Under the pieces are notes generated by a model that did no database searches, had not been told where the DNA came from, and worked only from the letters and a program-made list of their open reading frames with translations. The position numbers were made by a program, and so were the translations under genes. 64,000 nt of DNA from Rhodospirillaceae bacterium (lineage in GTDB: Bacteria > Pseudomonadota > Alphaproteobacteria > Rhodospirillales > JABJKH01): assembly GCA_018660465.1 (NCBI GenBank), contig JABJKH010000072.1, positions 1 to 64,000 on the forward strand, given 5' to 3'. Below, in pieces: positions 10,501 through 20,445 of this stretch (its first letter is position 1; each line of letters starts with the position of its first letter).

Positions 10501-10811
10501 TGCTGGAAATCGGATTAAGTCATTACCTCAGCGTCGCCGCGATTTTATTCGCATTAGGGGTCTTTGGAATCTTCATCAACCGCAAGAACGTGATCGTAAT
10601 TTTAATGTCGATTGAATTGATGCTGTTGAGTGTGAACTTGAATTTAGTGGCGTTCTCTACCCACCTGAATGATTTGGTGGGGCAGGTCTTTGCCATGTTT
10701 GTGCTGACAGTCGCTGCGGCAGAGGCCGCAATTGGCTTAGCTATTTTGGTGGTGTTCTTCAGAAACCGCGGGTCCATCGCGGTCGAAGACGTCAACATGA
10801 TGAAGGGATAA
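10500..10811 (+). CDS. nuoK: NADH-quinone oxidoreductase subunit K
   Basis: Small MrpC-like membrane subunit (103 residues, the usual length) with three transmembrane helices. The membrane glutamates needed for proton transfer are seen in the segments [12 protein letters not shown] (helix 2) and [13 protein letters not shown] (helix 3). Translation is probably coupled to nuoJ through the TGATG overlap; nuoL follows after nine bases. Confidence 0.97.
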   Translation: MLEIGLSHYLSVAAILFALGVFGIFINRKNVIVILMSIELMLLSVNLNLVAFSTHLNDLVGQVFAMFVLTVAAAEAAIGLAILVVFFRNRGSIAVEDVNMMKG

Positions 10812-10820
10812 GACGAAGCG

Positions 10821-12785
10821 ATGTATGCACTTGTCGTCCTGATGCCGCTGTTAGGCGCCGCCATTGCCGGCGCGCTCTGCTTCGTGGCGGTTGATCCCGA
10901 AGACAAAGCCAAGAAGGCGACGATTGATCGGCTCTCTCAGATCGCCACCATCGGCGGCATGTCGATTTCGACCATTGTTGCGTTCTTAATTCTGAAAGAC
11001 GTGGTGATTGGCCATAACCCGCACACGGTGGATCTGTTCACTTGGATTGATTCAGGCGCGTTGGAGATTTCCTGGGCGCTGAAGCTGGATACCTTGTCCT
11101 CAGTCATGCTGATGATGGTTAGCTTCGTCGCCACCTTGATCCATATTTATTCTGTCGGTTATATGAGCCACGACAACGCGGTGCCGAGGTTCTTTAGCTA
11201 TCTCAGCCTGTTCACGTTCTCCATGCTGATGCTGGTGAGTGCCGATAACCTAGTGCAGATGTTCTTCGGTTGGGAAGGGGTGGGGCTGTGTTCCTACCTG
11301 CTGATCGGCTTCTGGTATGAAAAGCCCACCGCCTGTGCGGCGGCAATCAAGGCGTTTGTGGTCAACAGGGTCGGTGACTTCGGCTTTATGCTGGGCATCT
11401 TCCTGGTCTTCGTGATGTTCCAAACAGTGAGCTTCGATACGATCTTTGCCGCTGCGGGCAGTAAGTCTGCCGCGACGATCACGGTGTTTAGTGGTGAATT
11501 CCACGCGCTTACTGTTGCCTGCTTGCTGTTGTTCGTTGGGGCGATGGGTAAATCGGCGCAGATTGGCCTACATACCTGGCTGCCGGATGCGATGGAAGGC
11601 CCGACCCCGGTCAGCGCCTTGATTCACGCCGCCACCATGGTCACCGCCGGTGTCTTCATGGTTGCGCGCTTGTCGCCGCTGTTTGAATATTCGCAGACCG
11701 CCCTGGATGTCGTGACGATAGTTGGCGCATCGACCGCGTTCTTTGCCGCCACCGTTGGCTGTGTGCAAAACGACATCAAGCGGGTGATTGCGTATTCCAC
11801 CTGTTCTCAGTTGGGCTATATGTTCTTTGCCTTGGGTGTGTCCGCTTATGCGGGCGGGATTTTCCATCTTGTCACCCATGCGTTCTTCAAGGCCCTGTTG
11901 TTCCTGGGCGCGGGCTCTGTCATTCACGCCATGTCCGATGAACAAGACATGCGGAAGATGGGCGGTATCGCCGGTAAGATCAAATTCACCTACGCGATGA
12001 TGTTTATCGGCAGTTGGGCGCTGATCGGCCTGCCACCTTTCTCCGGCTTCTATTCCAAGGATGTGATTTTGGAATCCGCCTTTGGTGCGCACACCGGCGT
12101 TGGCATGTACGCCTTTTGGCTGGGCCTAGGGGCCGCGCTCTTGACCGCGTTCTATTCGACACGACTCCTCATTATGACTTTCCACGGCAAGCCGCGCGCA
12201 GATGAGCACGTCATGGCGCATATTCATGAGAGTCCCAAGGTGATGTTGATTCCGCTGTTGGTGCTGTCGATCGGTGCCATGGGGCTCGGCATGTTCGCGT
12301 TTGAGTCGTTCGTCGGTCACAACGCGACGGAATTCTGGGGTAAGGCACTGTTCGTGCTCGACCATCACACCGCCTTGGATAACGCGCATCATTCGCCGCT
12401 TTGGGTGAAGTATTCAGCAGTTGTGGTGGGTGTTGTCGGTATCTTGCTTGGGATCATCTTGTATAAGGTTGCCCCTACGATCCCTGTGGCTTTGGCGGCA
12501 AACTTCAACAAGTTGTACCGCTTCCTGCTCAACAAGTGGTACTTCGACGAACTCTACGACAATATTTTCGTGAAGCCCGCTTTCGTCTTGGGTCGTGGCT
12601 TCTGGAAAACCGGCGATGGGCAGTTGATTGACGGCGTTGGTCCCGATGGGATCGCGGCTGGCACGCTGAATATCGCCAAGCGGGTTGCGCGGCTTCAAAG
12701 CGGCTACCTTTATCATTATGCATTTGCCATGTTGACCGGCGTTGTTCTGCTGATCACCTGGTATTTATTTCAGTCGGGAGGATGA
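10821..12785 (+). CDS. nuoL: NADH-quinone oxidoreductase subunit L
   Basis: Distal antiporter-like proton-pumping subunit (654 residues), the largest membrane protein of complex I. It has 14 or more helices and a long C-terminal lateral helix that runs along the membrane arm. Family landmarks are FFGWEGVGLCSYLLIGFWY (about residues 148-166), the helix-break segment LHTWLPDAMEGPTPVSALIHAATMV and the region following it, and YSTCSQLGYM. The final roughly 130 residues include the amphipathic arm with FNKLYRFLLNKWYFDELYD. nuoM starts six bases after the stop. Confidence 0.97.
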   Translation: MYALVVLMPLLGAAIAGALCFVAVDPEDKAKKATIDRLSQIATIGGMSISTIVAFLILKDVVIGHNPHTVDLFTWIDSGALEISWALKLDTLSSVMLMMVSFVATLIHIYSVGYMSHDNAVPRFFSYLSLFTFSMLMLVSADNLVQMFFGWEGVGLCSYLLIGFWYEKPTACAAAIKAFVVNRVGDFGFMLGIFLVFVMFQTVSFDTIFAAAGSKSAATITVFSGEFHALTVACLLLFVGAMGKSAQIGLHTWLPDAMEGPTPVSALIHAATMVTAGVFMVARLSPLFEYSQTALDVVTIVGASTAFFAATVGCVQNDIKRVIAYSTCSQLGYMFFALGVSAYAGGIFHLVTHAFFKALLFLGAGSVIHAMSDEQDMRKMGGIAGKIKFTYAMMFIGSWALIGLPPFSGFYSKDVILESAFGAHTGVGMYAFWLGLGAALLTAFYSTRLLIMTFHGKPRADEHVMAHIHESPKVMLIPLLVLSIGAMGLGMFAFESFVGHNATEFWGKALFVLDHHTALDNAHHSPLWVKYSAVVVGVVGILLGIILYKVAPTIPVALAANFNKLYRFLLNKWYFDELYDNIFVKPAFVLGRGFWKTGDGQLIDGVGPDGIAAGTLNIAKRVARLQSGYLYHYAFAMLTGVVLLITWYLFQSGG

Positions 12786-12791
12786 TCGGAG

Positions 12792-14309
12792 ATGTTGAAC
12801 CTTCCCATTCTCTCACTCGTCACGTTCCTGCCCTTGGTGGGCGCTGCGATTGTGTTCTTCTTGATTCGCGGTGATGACGAACATTCTCAGCGCAATGCCA
12901 AGTACACGGCACTTTGGGCGTCTGCCGCGACGTTTGTGCTGTCGCTTGGTATATGGGCCGGTTTCGATAACTCAACAGCCGCCTTCCAGTTCGAAGAACA
13001 CGTTGCCTGGATGCCTGATTTTAATATTTCCTACCACATGGGCGTGGACGGCATTTCGATGCTGTTCGTGTTGCTGACGACATTGCTGACGCCAATCTGT
13101 ATTTTGGCCAGCTGGAACGTCACCACCCGGACCAAAGAATACATGATCGCGTTCTTGGTGCTGGAAACCATGATGGTCGGCATGTTCTGCGCCATGGATA
13201 TGTTCCTGTTCTACATCTTCTTCGAAGCGGTTCTGATCCCGATGTTCCTGATTATTGGCATTTGGGGTGGGCCACGCCGGGTCTACGCATCATTCAAGTT
13301 CTTCTTATATACGTTACTGGGTTCTGTCCTGATGCTGCTGGCAATGCTGGCGATGTACTACGATGCGGGCACGGCGGATATTCCGGCGTTGATGAAGCAC
13401 ACCTTCCCAGCCGGCATGCAAACTTGGCTGTGGTTGGCGTTCTTCGCCTCATTCGCGGTTAAAGTGCCGATGTGGCCGGTGCATACCTGGTTGCCGGATG
13501 CCCACGTTGAGGCACCAACGGCGGGGTCGGTGATCCTGGCCGGTGTGTTGTTAAAATTCGGCGGCTACGGCTTCTTGCGCTTTTCCTTGCCTATGTTCCC
13601 GATTGCCAGCGCTGATTTCGCGCCGTTGATCTTTACGCTCAGTATTATCGCAGTGATTTACACGTCGCTTGTGGCCTTGGCCCAGGAAGACATGAAGAAG
13701 CTGATCGCCTATTCGTCGGTCGCGCACATGGGCTTTGTCACCATCGGTGCCTTCACCATGACCAAGCAAGGCATTGAAGGCTCTGTCTTCGTGATGTTGA
13801 GCCACGGTATTGTTTCGGCTGCCTTGTTCCTAATTGTCGGCGTCGTCTATGACCGCATCCATTCGCGAGAAATCAACGCATATGGGGGACTCGTGGAGCG
13901 AATGCCAAGCTATGCCGTGATCTTCATGATCATGATGCTGGCCAGTGTTGGCCTGCCGGGGACAGCCGGGTTTGTCGGTGAATTCCTGGTGTTGGTTGGT
14001 GCGTTTGCCCATGATTCCTGGTTGGCGGCGTTTGCAGCCACCGGAGTTATCTTAGGTGCGTGTTACATGCTGTACCTCTATCGCCGGGTAATCTTTGGCA
14101 AGCTGACCAAAGAAAGCTTGAAGAAAATTCTCGACCTGAGCCCGCGTGAGATCGCGGTATTTGCGCCGTTGGTGTTCTTGGTGCTGTGGATGGGAATTTA
14201 TCCCACCCCGTTCCTGGACGTGATGCATGTATCAGTGGATCACCTAATGGGTCAGGTTGAAAAAGGCCTCGCTGCTGCCCAAATGGGCCCAGTGTTGGCG
14301 GGTCGTTAA
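12792..14309 (+). CDS. nuoM: NADH-quinone oxidoreductase subunit M
   Basis: Antiporter-like proton-pumping subunit (505 residues, about 14 helices) between NuoL and NuoN. The essential glutamate lies in [21 protein letters not shown] (about residues 140-160), and the lysine/helix-break region includes [22 protein letters not shown] (about residues 225-246) and the [10 protein letters not shown] motif. A GGGAGG-type site (12776-12781) overlaps the end of nuoL and positions this ATG well. Confidence 0.97.
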   Translation: MLNLPILSLVTFLPLVGAAIVFFLIRGDDEHSQRNAKYTALWASAATFVLSLGIWAGFDNSTAAFQFEEHVAWMPDFNISYHMGVDGISMLFVLLTTLLTPICILASWNVTTRTKEYMIAFLVLETMMVGMFCAMDMFLFYIFFEAVLIPMFLIIGIWGGPRRVYASFKFFLYTLLGSVLMLLAMLAMYYDAGTADIPALMKHTFPAGMQTWLWLAFFASFAVKVPMWPVHTWLPDAHVEAPTAGSVILAGVLLKFGGYGFLRFSLPMFPIASADFAPLIFTLSIIAVIYTSLVALAQEDMKKLIAYSSVAHMGFVTIGAFTMTKQGIEGSVFVMLSHGIVSAALFLIVGVVYDRIHSREINAYGGLVERMPSYAVIFMIMMLASVGLPGTAGFVGEFLVLVGAFAHDSWLAAFAATGVILGACYMLYLYRRVIFGKLTKESLKKILDLSPREIAVFAPLVFLVLWMGIYPTPFLDVMHVSVDHLMGQVEKGLAAAQMGPVLAGR

Positions 14310-14322
14310 GGAGAATATGTGA

Positions 14323-15780
14323 ATGCCATTGGCTGACATGCCCAATCTGGTCCCGGTTTTACCGGAAATTTTCCTCGCCTGTGCGGCGATGGTGCTGCTG
14401 GTCTTTGGCGCCTATAGCAAAAGTGAATCTGCGTTCCGATTTATCATTGGGGTCTGTGTCGTTGTCTTGGCCTTGGCGATGTTGTTGCTCACCATTCCAT
14501 CGGCAGATGGCCGGGCCGTAACCTTTAATGGCATGTTCGTCAGCGATCCTTTTGCCATATTCTTCAAGGTGTTGGTGCTGTTGGCTTCGATTATGGCGCT
14601 TGTCGTTTCGCGCGGGTTCCTGGAACGCCAGAACACCGCCAAATTTGAATACGGCATCCTAATCCTGTTCGCCACTGTTGGCATGATGATGATGATCTCT
14701 GCCAACAACTTGATCTCGCTTTATGTCGGATTGGAACTGCAAAGTTTATCACTCTATGTTCTGGCAGCCTTCATGCGGGACGACACCCGCGCAACTGAGG
14801 CCGGGCTGAAATACTTTGTTCTGGGGGCATTGGCTTCCGGGATGCTGCTGTATGGTTCGTCCTTGGTATATGGCTTCACCGGCACCACAAGCTTCGATGA
14901 CTTGGCGGCGTTATTTAAGGCGGGGTCTCATCCCTCCACTGGCTTGGTCGTTGGTATTGTTTTCATCATGGCTGGCTTGGCGTTCAAAGTATCCGCCGTA
15001 CCATTCCACATGTGGACGCCGGATGTCTATGAAGGCGCGCCAACACCGGTAACAGCATTCTTTTCGGTCGGGCCGAAGTTGGCGGCGATTGCCCTGTTCA
15101 TTCGCCTGATGGTCGGGCCGTTCGGTGGCTTGGTCGATCAGTGGCAACAGATCGTCGTCTTTATCTCCATCGCCTCAATGATTTTGGGCGCGTTTGCTGC
15201 GATCAACCAACGCAACATCAAACGCCTGATGGCCTATAGCTCCATCGGTCATGTGGGATACGCGTTGATTGGGTTGGCAGTTGGAACTGAAGAAGGCATT
15301 CGCGGCATTCTGATCTACATGGCGATTTACCTGTTCATGACCATGGGCGCGTTCGCTTGCATCCTCTGCATGCGGCGGGGCGAGCGGATGGTCGAAGGTA
15401 TTGATGATTTGGCGGGGCTGTCAAAAACCCACCCGATGGTTGCCTTTGCGTTGGCTATGTTCATGTTCTCGATGGCCGGTATTCCGCCGTTGGCTGGATT
15501 TTTTGGTAAGCTCTACATCTTCCTGGCCGCCATGCAGGCGGAACTTTATACCCTGGCAATCTTAGGCGTGTTGAGCAGCGTCGTTGGCGGCTTCTATTAC
15601 ATCCGTATCGTCAAGCTAATGTACTTCGATGATGTAGCGGAGCCCCTGGAAAAGCCGATTGCCAAAGATGTATCTATCGTTTTATTGGCGACCGGACTGG
15701 TTGTCGGGCTGTTCTTCCTCTATCCGTCTATCATCCTCGGTAACGCATCCGTTGCTGCTGCGGCAATATTTGGCGGATGA
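14323..15780 (+). CDS. nuoN: NADH-quinone oxidoreductase subunit N
   Basis: Proximal antiporter-like subunit (485 residues, about 14 helices) and the last structural gene of complex I here. Recognisable segments are [18 protein letters not shown] with its membrane glutamate (about residues 129-146), [18 protein letters not shown] at about residues 227-244, and [13 protein letters not shown]. The stop overlaps the birA start by 4 bases (ATGA), placing birA in the same transcript. All 14 nuo genes A-N are present in canonical order without inserted reading frames. Confidence 0.97.
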   Translation: MPLADMPNLVPVLPEIFLACAAMVLLVFGAYSKSESAFRFIIGVCVVVLALAMLLLTIPSADGRAVTFNGMFVSDPFAIFFKVLVLLASIMALVVSRGFLERQNTAKFEYGILILFATVGMMMMISANNLISLYVGLELQSLSLYVLAAFMRDDTRATEAGLKYFVLGALASGMLLYGSSLVYGFTGTTSFDDLAALFKAGSHPSTGLVVGIVFIMAGLAFKVSAVPFHMWTPDVYEGAPTPVTAFFSVGPKLAAIALFIRLMVGPFGGLVDQWQQIVVFISIASMILGAFAAINQRNIKRLMAYSSIGHVGYALIGLAVGTEEGIRGILIYMAIYLFMTMGAFACILCMRRGERMVEGIDDLAGLSKTHPMVAFALAMFMFSMAGIPPLAGFFGKLYIFLAAMQAELYTLAILGVLSSVVGGFYYIRIVKLMYFDDVAEPLEKPIAKDVSIVLLATGLVVGLFFLYPSIILGNASVAAAAIFGG

Positions 15781-16538
15781 CCAAGCCACTTCCGGTCCTG
15801 CCGGAAGCCTACCGTCTCATTGAACTCGAAAGCGTTGACGGCACCAATGCCGAGGCCAAGCGCATGGCTGCTTCAGGGGCGGATTTAACCCGTGAGAGCA
15901 TTGTTGTTTGGGCCAAGACCCAGACCGCAGGCCGGGGCCGTCGCGGGCGGGAATGGATTTCGCCTCTGGGAAATCTCTATTGCTCGCTGCTGTTTGATCC
16001 GAAGTGCGGGGTAGGGGAGGCCGGACAACTGGGCCTCGTCGCTTCTTTAGCCCTGCAACGGGTGATCTCTGGCCACGCTGATCACGTCCAATGCAAATGG
16101 CCGAACGATGTTTTGATTGAAGGGCGCAAGGTCTCTGGCCTCCTCATGGAAACCGAAGCAAGTGCCGCTGGCACCCTCGCGTGGTTGGTCTTAGGGGTTG
16201 GTGTGAACATCGCCCATCATCCCGAAGACACACCATTTCCGGCTACTTCCTTGTATGCGGAAGGCACAGAAGGTATTACGGTGGCCGAAATACTGGAAGG
16301 GTTTGTCGGCGAGATGGATCGATTATTATCGGAATGGCGAAAAACAGGATTTGGCGCGGCGCGGGCGGCGTGGTTGGACGTTGCCGCTGGTCTGGATCAG
16401 AAAATTACTGTGCGCCTGCCGAATGAGACTCTAACGGGTGTTTTTACTGGCTTGGATGCTGGCGGCGCTTTGATCTTAGATAGCGCCGAAGGCACGAGAA
16501 CGATCAATTCCGGCGATGTCTTCTTTGGTGCTGAATAG
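15777..16538 (+). CDS. birA: Biotin--[acetyl-CoA-carboxylase] ligase (monofunctional)
   Basis: Attaches biotin to the carrier domain of biotin-dependent carboxylases via biotinyl-AMP. The protein has 253 residues. The ligase core motifs are [14 protein letters not shown] (biotinyl-AMP loop, about residues 49-62) and [16 protein letters not shown] (about residues 103-118, with the catalytic lysine), and a C-terminal SH3-like domain ends the protein. It lacks the N-terminal helix-turn-helix of E. coli BirA, so it should not act as a biotin-operon repressor. It overlaps nuoN by 4 bases; the nuoN-birA-coaX order is common in alphaproteobacteria. Confidence 0.95.
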   Translation: MTKPLPVLPEAYRLIELESVDGTNAEAKRMAASGADLTRESIVVWAKTQTAGRGRRGREWISPLGNLYCSLLFDPKCGVGEAGQLGLVASLALQRVISGHADHVQCKWPNDVLIEGRKVSGLLMETEASAAGTLAWLVLGVGVNIAHHPEDTPFPATSLYAEGTEGITVAEILEGFVGEMDRLLSEWRKTGFGAARAAWLDVAAGLDQKITVRLPNETLTGVFTGLDAGGALILDSAEGTRTINSGDVFFGAE

Positions 16539-16547
16539 GCAAATTTT

Positions 16548-17324
16548 ATGCTGTTGGCGATAGATTCAGGAAATACCAACATCGTCTTCGCGGTGTTTGA
16601 CGACGCAGGCGACATCAAGGGCGAATGGCGCTCGTCCACGACCTCTGAACGCACGGCAGATGAATACGGCATCTGGTTGGCACAGTTGATGGAGATGTCG
16701 AAGATCAAGCGTTCGGACATTACCCATGCGATTATCGCGTCTGTGGTTCCCGCGACAGTGTTTTCGCTGAAAACCCTGTGTCGCACGTATTTTGACTGCG
16801 AACCGCTCATCGTTGGCGAAAACAACATAGATTTAGGCCTGAATGTCCTGGTGGAAAAACCTGAGGACGTTGGTGATGATCGATTGGTCAGTGCTGTCGC
16901 GGCTTATGAACAATTCGGCGGGCCGCTGATCGTGGTGGATTTTGGCACGGCCACCACCTTCGATGTGATCGATAAGGGGGGTAACTATTGTGGCGGCGTG
17001 ATCGCGCCCGGGGTTAATCTTTCTCTGGAAGCCCTGCACAGGGCAGCGGCCAAACTTCCTCGTGTGGCCATCGAACGACCTGAAAAAGTCGTCGGACAGG
17101 CGACGGTTCCGGCCATGCAATCCGGCATCTTCTGGGGCTATATCAGCCTGATCGAAGGCCTGGTTCAGCGGATTTCTGATGAGATGGAAATCACGCCGAA
17201 AGTCATTGCGACGGGAGGCCTGTCTCCACTATTTGCTGAATTTACCGATGCGATCAATGAATCCGCCCCGGATTTAACCCTTCGGGGTCTGTACTCTATC
17301 CATAACCGAAATCTTCCCGCATGA
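16548..17324 (+). CDS. coaX: Type III pantothenate kinase
   Basis: Phosphorylates pantothenate, the first step of coenzyme A synthesis, with the ASKHA-fold CoaX enzyme rather than CoaA. The protein has 258 residues. Motifs are the N-terminal phosphate loop LLAIDSGNTNIVFAVFD, the central VVDFGTATTFDVID (about residues 126-139) containing the catalytic-site aspartate, and a glycine-rich ATG-GGL element near the C-terminus (IATGGLSPLF). It lies nine bases after birA, and its stop overlaps the rnj start by 4 bases (ATGA), so coaX and rnj are probably translated in a coupled way. Confidence 0.96.
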   Translation: MLLAIDSGNTNIVFAVFDDAGDIKGEWRSSTTSERTADEYGIWLAQLMEMSKIKRSDITHAIIASVVPATVFSLKTLCRTYFDCEPLIVGENNIDLGLNVLVEKPEDVGDDRLVSAVAAYEQFGGPLIVVDFGTATTFDVIDKGGNYCGGVIAPGVNLSLEALHRAAAKLPRVAIERPEKVVGQATVPAMQSGIFWGYISLIEGLVQRISDEMEITPKVIATGGLSPLFAEFTDAINESAPDLTLRGLYSIHNRNLPA

Positions 17325-18985
17325 ACGATATAGAAAACGAACTCGTCTTCCTGCCACTTGGGGGTGCAGGTGAGATCGGAATGAACCTGAACCTGTATGG
17401 CTATGGCCCGCCGGGCAAGCAACGTTGGGTGATGGTGGACTTAGGCATTACGTTTAACAACGGCTCCATTCCAGGGCTCGATGTGATTATGCCGGACCCG
17501 ACGTTCATAGAGGACCGGCGTGAGTTCCTGGACGGCATCGTGCTGACGCATGCCCACGAAGACCACATTGGGGCCGTGCCTTACTTGTGGGAGGAATTGG
17601 GCGTTCCGCTGTACGCGACCCCATTCACAGCAACAGCATTGCGTCATAAGCTCAAAGAGGCGGGGCTATTGGACGAGGCCGAGATTATTGAGGTCCCGTT
17701 GAAGGGACGCTTTAACGTTGGCCCGTTCGACATGGAATTGATCACTCTGACCCATTCCATCCCGGAACCCAATGCCATCGCCATCCGCACACCAGCAGGC
17801 ACGATCTTACACACAGGTGATTGGAAGTTCGATCCCGACCCTGTCATTGGCGAAGTCAGCGATCATGATGCCCTAAAGGCGCTCGGCGATGATGGTGTTT
17901 TGGCGATTGTGTGCGATTCCACCAACGTATTGGAAGAAGGCACGTCCGGGTCCGAAGGTGATCTTTTAAGTTCTATCACCGAGATAATTTCAACTTGCGA
18001 AAACCGTGTCGCTGTTTCTTGCTTTTCCAGCAATGTTGCCAGGATTGAGACCATCGCCAAGGCTGCCCAAGCCAATAGCCGCAGTGTTGTTCTTTCTGGG
18101 CGGTCGCTGCAACGCATGGTGCAATCGGCTAAATCCAACGGTTACCTTCAGGGTTTGCCTGAATTTCTGACCGAAGATGACGCCAAGCAAATACCTCGTG
18201 AAAATATTTTGATCATTTGTACCGGGTCGCAAGGTGAGCCGAGGGCGTCGCTCTACCGCATGGCGTTTGAGGAACATCCGCGGATGGAACTTTCATCTGG
18301 CGATACGGTGATCTTGTCCTCCAGGGTCATTCCTGGGAATGAACCCGGCATCGCCTGGATGCACAATCAACTGGCTCGGCGCGGGATCAAGGTGCTGACA
18401 GCGAAGGATCATTTCGTTCATGTGTCAGGCCATCCGTGCAAAGAAGAATTGCTCAACATGTACCAATCCGTCCGCCCGGAAATCGCCATTCCTGTGCATG
18501 GTGAATACCGCCACCTGTTCGCACACGCGGAACTGGCCAAGACCTGCCAAGTTAAGCAAGCGATTGTTGGTGAGAATGGCACCATGACGCGCCTCGCCCC
18601 TGGCCCGGCAGAAGTCGTTGATCATGTCTCAACAGGGCGGCTGACATTGGATGGTGACCGCTTGGTCCGGGTTGAAGACGAATATGTTCGCCGCCGCACG
18701 CGGTCGTTGTTCAATGGCTCCGCTGTCGTGACGGTGATCGTTGATGAGGACGGCACCATCATTGGCGAACCTCAATTCACGACGACAGGGCTACTAGTAG
18801 ATGGCGAGAGTGATGAGTTGTATCAAGAAGCGCGGGACGCGGTATTTGCCGGAGTTGCCAAGCTTAAGGCAAAGTCACGACGGCATGATGTTGAGGTCCA
18901 AGAGGCCATTCGCGTTGCGGTCCGTAGAGTCTTTCGTCAAGTTGATAAGCGCCCCGTAACCGATATTCACTTGGTTAGAATTTGA
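17321..18985 (+). CDS. rnj: Ribonuclease J
   Basis: Metallo-beta-lactamase/beta-CASP ribonuclease of 554 residues with endonuclease and 5'-3' exonuclease activity, involved in rRNA maturation and mRNA decay in alphaproteobacteria. The metal-binding motif THAHEDHIGAVPYL is at about residues 74-87. Further motifs are HTGDWKFDPDP (with the metal-bridging aspartate region) and, in the beta-CASP half, HVSGHPCKEELL and VHGEYRHL. The C-terminal domain, which promotes dimerisation, is present. The start overlaps coaX. A DUF1467 gene follows, as is common in this class. Confidence 0.96.
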   Translation: MNDIENELVFLPLGGAGEIGMNLNLYGYGPPGKQRWVMVDLGITFNNGSIPGLDVIMPDPTFIEDRREFLDGIVLTHAHEDHIGAVPYLWEELGVPLYATPFTATALRHKLKEAGLLDEAEIIEVPLKGRFNVGPFDMELITLTHSIPEPNAIAIRTPAGTILHTGDWKFDPDPVIGEVSDHDALKALGDDGVLAIVCDSTNVLEEGTSGSEGDLLSSITEIISTCENRVAVSCFSSNVARIETIAKAAQANSRSVVLSGRSLQRMVQSAKSNGYLQGLPEFLTEDDAKQIPRENILIICTGSQGEPRASLYRMAFEEHPRMELSSGDTVILSSRVIPGNEPGIAWMHNQLARRGIKVLTAKDHFVHVSGHPCKEELLNMYQSVRPEIAIPVHGEYRHLFAHAELAKTCQVKQAIVGENGTMTRLAPGPAEVVDHVSTGRLTLDGDRLVRVEDEYVRRRTRSLFNGSAVVTVIVDEDGTIIGEPQFTTTGLLVDGESDELYQEARDAVFAGVAKLKAKSRRHDVEVQEAIRVAVRRVFRQVDKRPVTDIHLVRI

Positions 18986-19004
18986 GAGAGTTGGAGGAAG
19001 CCTG

Positions 19005-19256
19005 ATGGCGCCTGATCTTGCTGGAAGCATTGCGATTTACATCATTTTTTGGTGGATGGTTCTGTTCGCCGTGCTGCCGATGTTTCGCGCCAGTGATGTG
19101 CTGGATAAGGAAGATGTTGCAAAGGGCATGGATGCGGGGGCGCCAAAGAACCCGAAGTTGCTGCTGAAATTTGGTATTACCACGGTGATTTCGGGTGTGT
19201 TGTTTGGGCTGTTCTATTGGGCCCTGGCGTCTGGCGCTATTTCCCTACAAGGATAG
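19005..19256 (+). CDS. DUF1467 family small membrane protein
   Basis: Short protein of 83 residues with two predicted transmembrane helices (about residues 6-26 and 57-77) separated by a charged loop. It begins MAPDLAGSIAIYIIFWWMVL and contains the conserved PMFRASD stretch after helix 1, features of the DUF1467 family found next to rnj or proS in alphaproteobacteria. Function is unknown. A GGAGGAAG ribosome binding site lies just upstream (18990-18997), 19 bases after rnj, so it belongs to the same operon. Its last 20 bases overlap the convergent nnrS-like gene. Confidence 0.88.
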   Translation: MAPDLAGSIAIYIIFWWMVLFAVLPMFRASDVLDKEDVAKGMDAGAPKNPKLLLKFGITTVISGVLFGLFYWALASGAISLQG

Positions 19257-20376
19257 GTCCGAATTTAACGCTGAAAATTCCAAACGCCGCGATCCACAAT
19301 CCACCAGAGACCAGATAAGCCAGTTCAGAATCTCCAAATACGCGGCTTATGACGGCGAGGGTGAGTAGGATATAACTCAACGTTGTCAAAGCGTTCGCGT
19401 GTAGTTCTCGTCCTGAATGTCCCAATGTGGCGCGGGTCATCATCGCCATGATCATTGTCCCCATGGCCCCCGCCGTAAGGGCGTGGAGGGCAGCTGCCAT
19501 GGATATGTAATCGGTCAAGAAACTCACCGCCAGCAGTCCAAACCCAATCGGCAACCACGCGTAAGCCACGTGCATAATCCAGAGAAGAGGTTCTGCCGTG
19601 CACTGCCAGCCCCGCCATCGGGCCAGTCTGATTGTGTGGAGGATCGAAACAATGGCTGCTGCCCAACCTGAAAGGGTGTCATTGCCGAGCGTCAGGATGA
19701 TCAAAAGAATGACGACGGAAAGGATGGATGCCTTATCAAAGAGGCCAAAGGGGGTAGGAAGGCGCGTCGCACCTCTCGCCTTTAGCCAATTTCGAGTAAA
19801 GCTGGGGACCACCCGACCGGCGATTACGGAGAGCAAGATGAGGATCAGAAACAATCCAAATATCAAAGCTTCTCGTGTCACGTCATTCCAATACCCGATC
19901 ATGCCCCCATGGATCGCGATGTTCGCTGTGGCGAGCAGTGCCACAGGCACGACGACCAGTAAATTTTTCCAATTTTTTCCGGCAATTATTTCACGAACGA
20001 ATAACCCGCTTAGCAAGAGCAGGAACGAAACATCCAGGAGCCCTGCGGCCAAATTTCCAATAGTTTCAGATGTATATACACCAATACGTCCTGCCAGCCA
20101 TGCGATTGCAAGGAGCCCTAATGATCTCCCTCTAACCGGCAATCGCCCTGTCCAATTGGGAATTGCGGTGAGCAGAAACCCAGCCACAGCGGCGGCGATA
20201 AAGCCATAAAGCATCTCATGGCCGTGCCACGTGACAGGATCAAACGCCGTCGGTGGCGCAATTACGTCTGAAAACATGCCAAGCCAAATCGCCATCGCGA
20301 CAACTGCGTACAGTCCTGCGCCGAGAAAGAAAGGCCGCATGCCTTGTCTTAAAATATAAATTCCGGGATCATTCAT
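19237..20376 (-). CDS. NnrS family membrane protein
   Basis: Integral membrane protein (379 residues, about 10-12 helices) of the NnrS family. Family members are haem/copper membrane proteins linked to resistance to nitric oxide stress and often lie near denitrification genes. The N-terminal IYILRQGMRPFFLGAGLYAV and the PVTWHGHEMLYGF histidine segment (about residues 48-60) are typical; further histidines occur in intramembrane stretches such as SILHTIRLARWRGW and LHALTAGAMGTMIM. There are no denitrification genes in the window, so its physiological setting here is unclear. It converges on DUF1467 with a 20-base overlap of the coding ends. Confidence 0.88.
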   Translation of the reverse strand: MNDPGIYILRQGMRPFFLGAGLYAVVAMAIWLGMFSDVIAPPTAFDPVTWHGHEMLYGFIAAAVAGFLLTAIPNWTGRLPVRGRSLGLLAIAWLAGRIGVYTSETIGNLAAGLLDVSFLLLLSGLFVREIIAGKNWKNLLVVVPVALLATANIAIHGGMIGYWNDVTREALIFGLFLILILLSVIAGRVVPSFTRNWLKARGATRLPTPFGLFDKASILSVVILLIILTLGNDTLSGWAAAIVSILHTIRLARWRGWQCTAEPLLWIMHVAYAWLPIGFGLLAVSFLTDYISMAAALHALTAGAMGTMIMAMMTRATLGHSGRELHANALTTLSYILLTLAVISRVFGDSELAYLVSGGLWIAAFGIFSVKFGPILVGK

Positions 20377-20445
20377 CGCTACATATATAGGGCCTTGGCG
20401 CAGAGTAGGAAATGCGCTTGGTCAAATTTGGAGAGGAAACATCGC

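Noticed and set aside
11568-12092. 174-codon minus-strand frame inside nuoL
   Set aside because: It is a shadow of nuoL rich in His/Gln/Arg, with no independent support.
19598-20209. 203-codon plus-strand frame opposite the NnrS gene
   Set aside because: It is antisense to a well-recognised membrane protein, with no signal peptide, domain or ribosome binding site.
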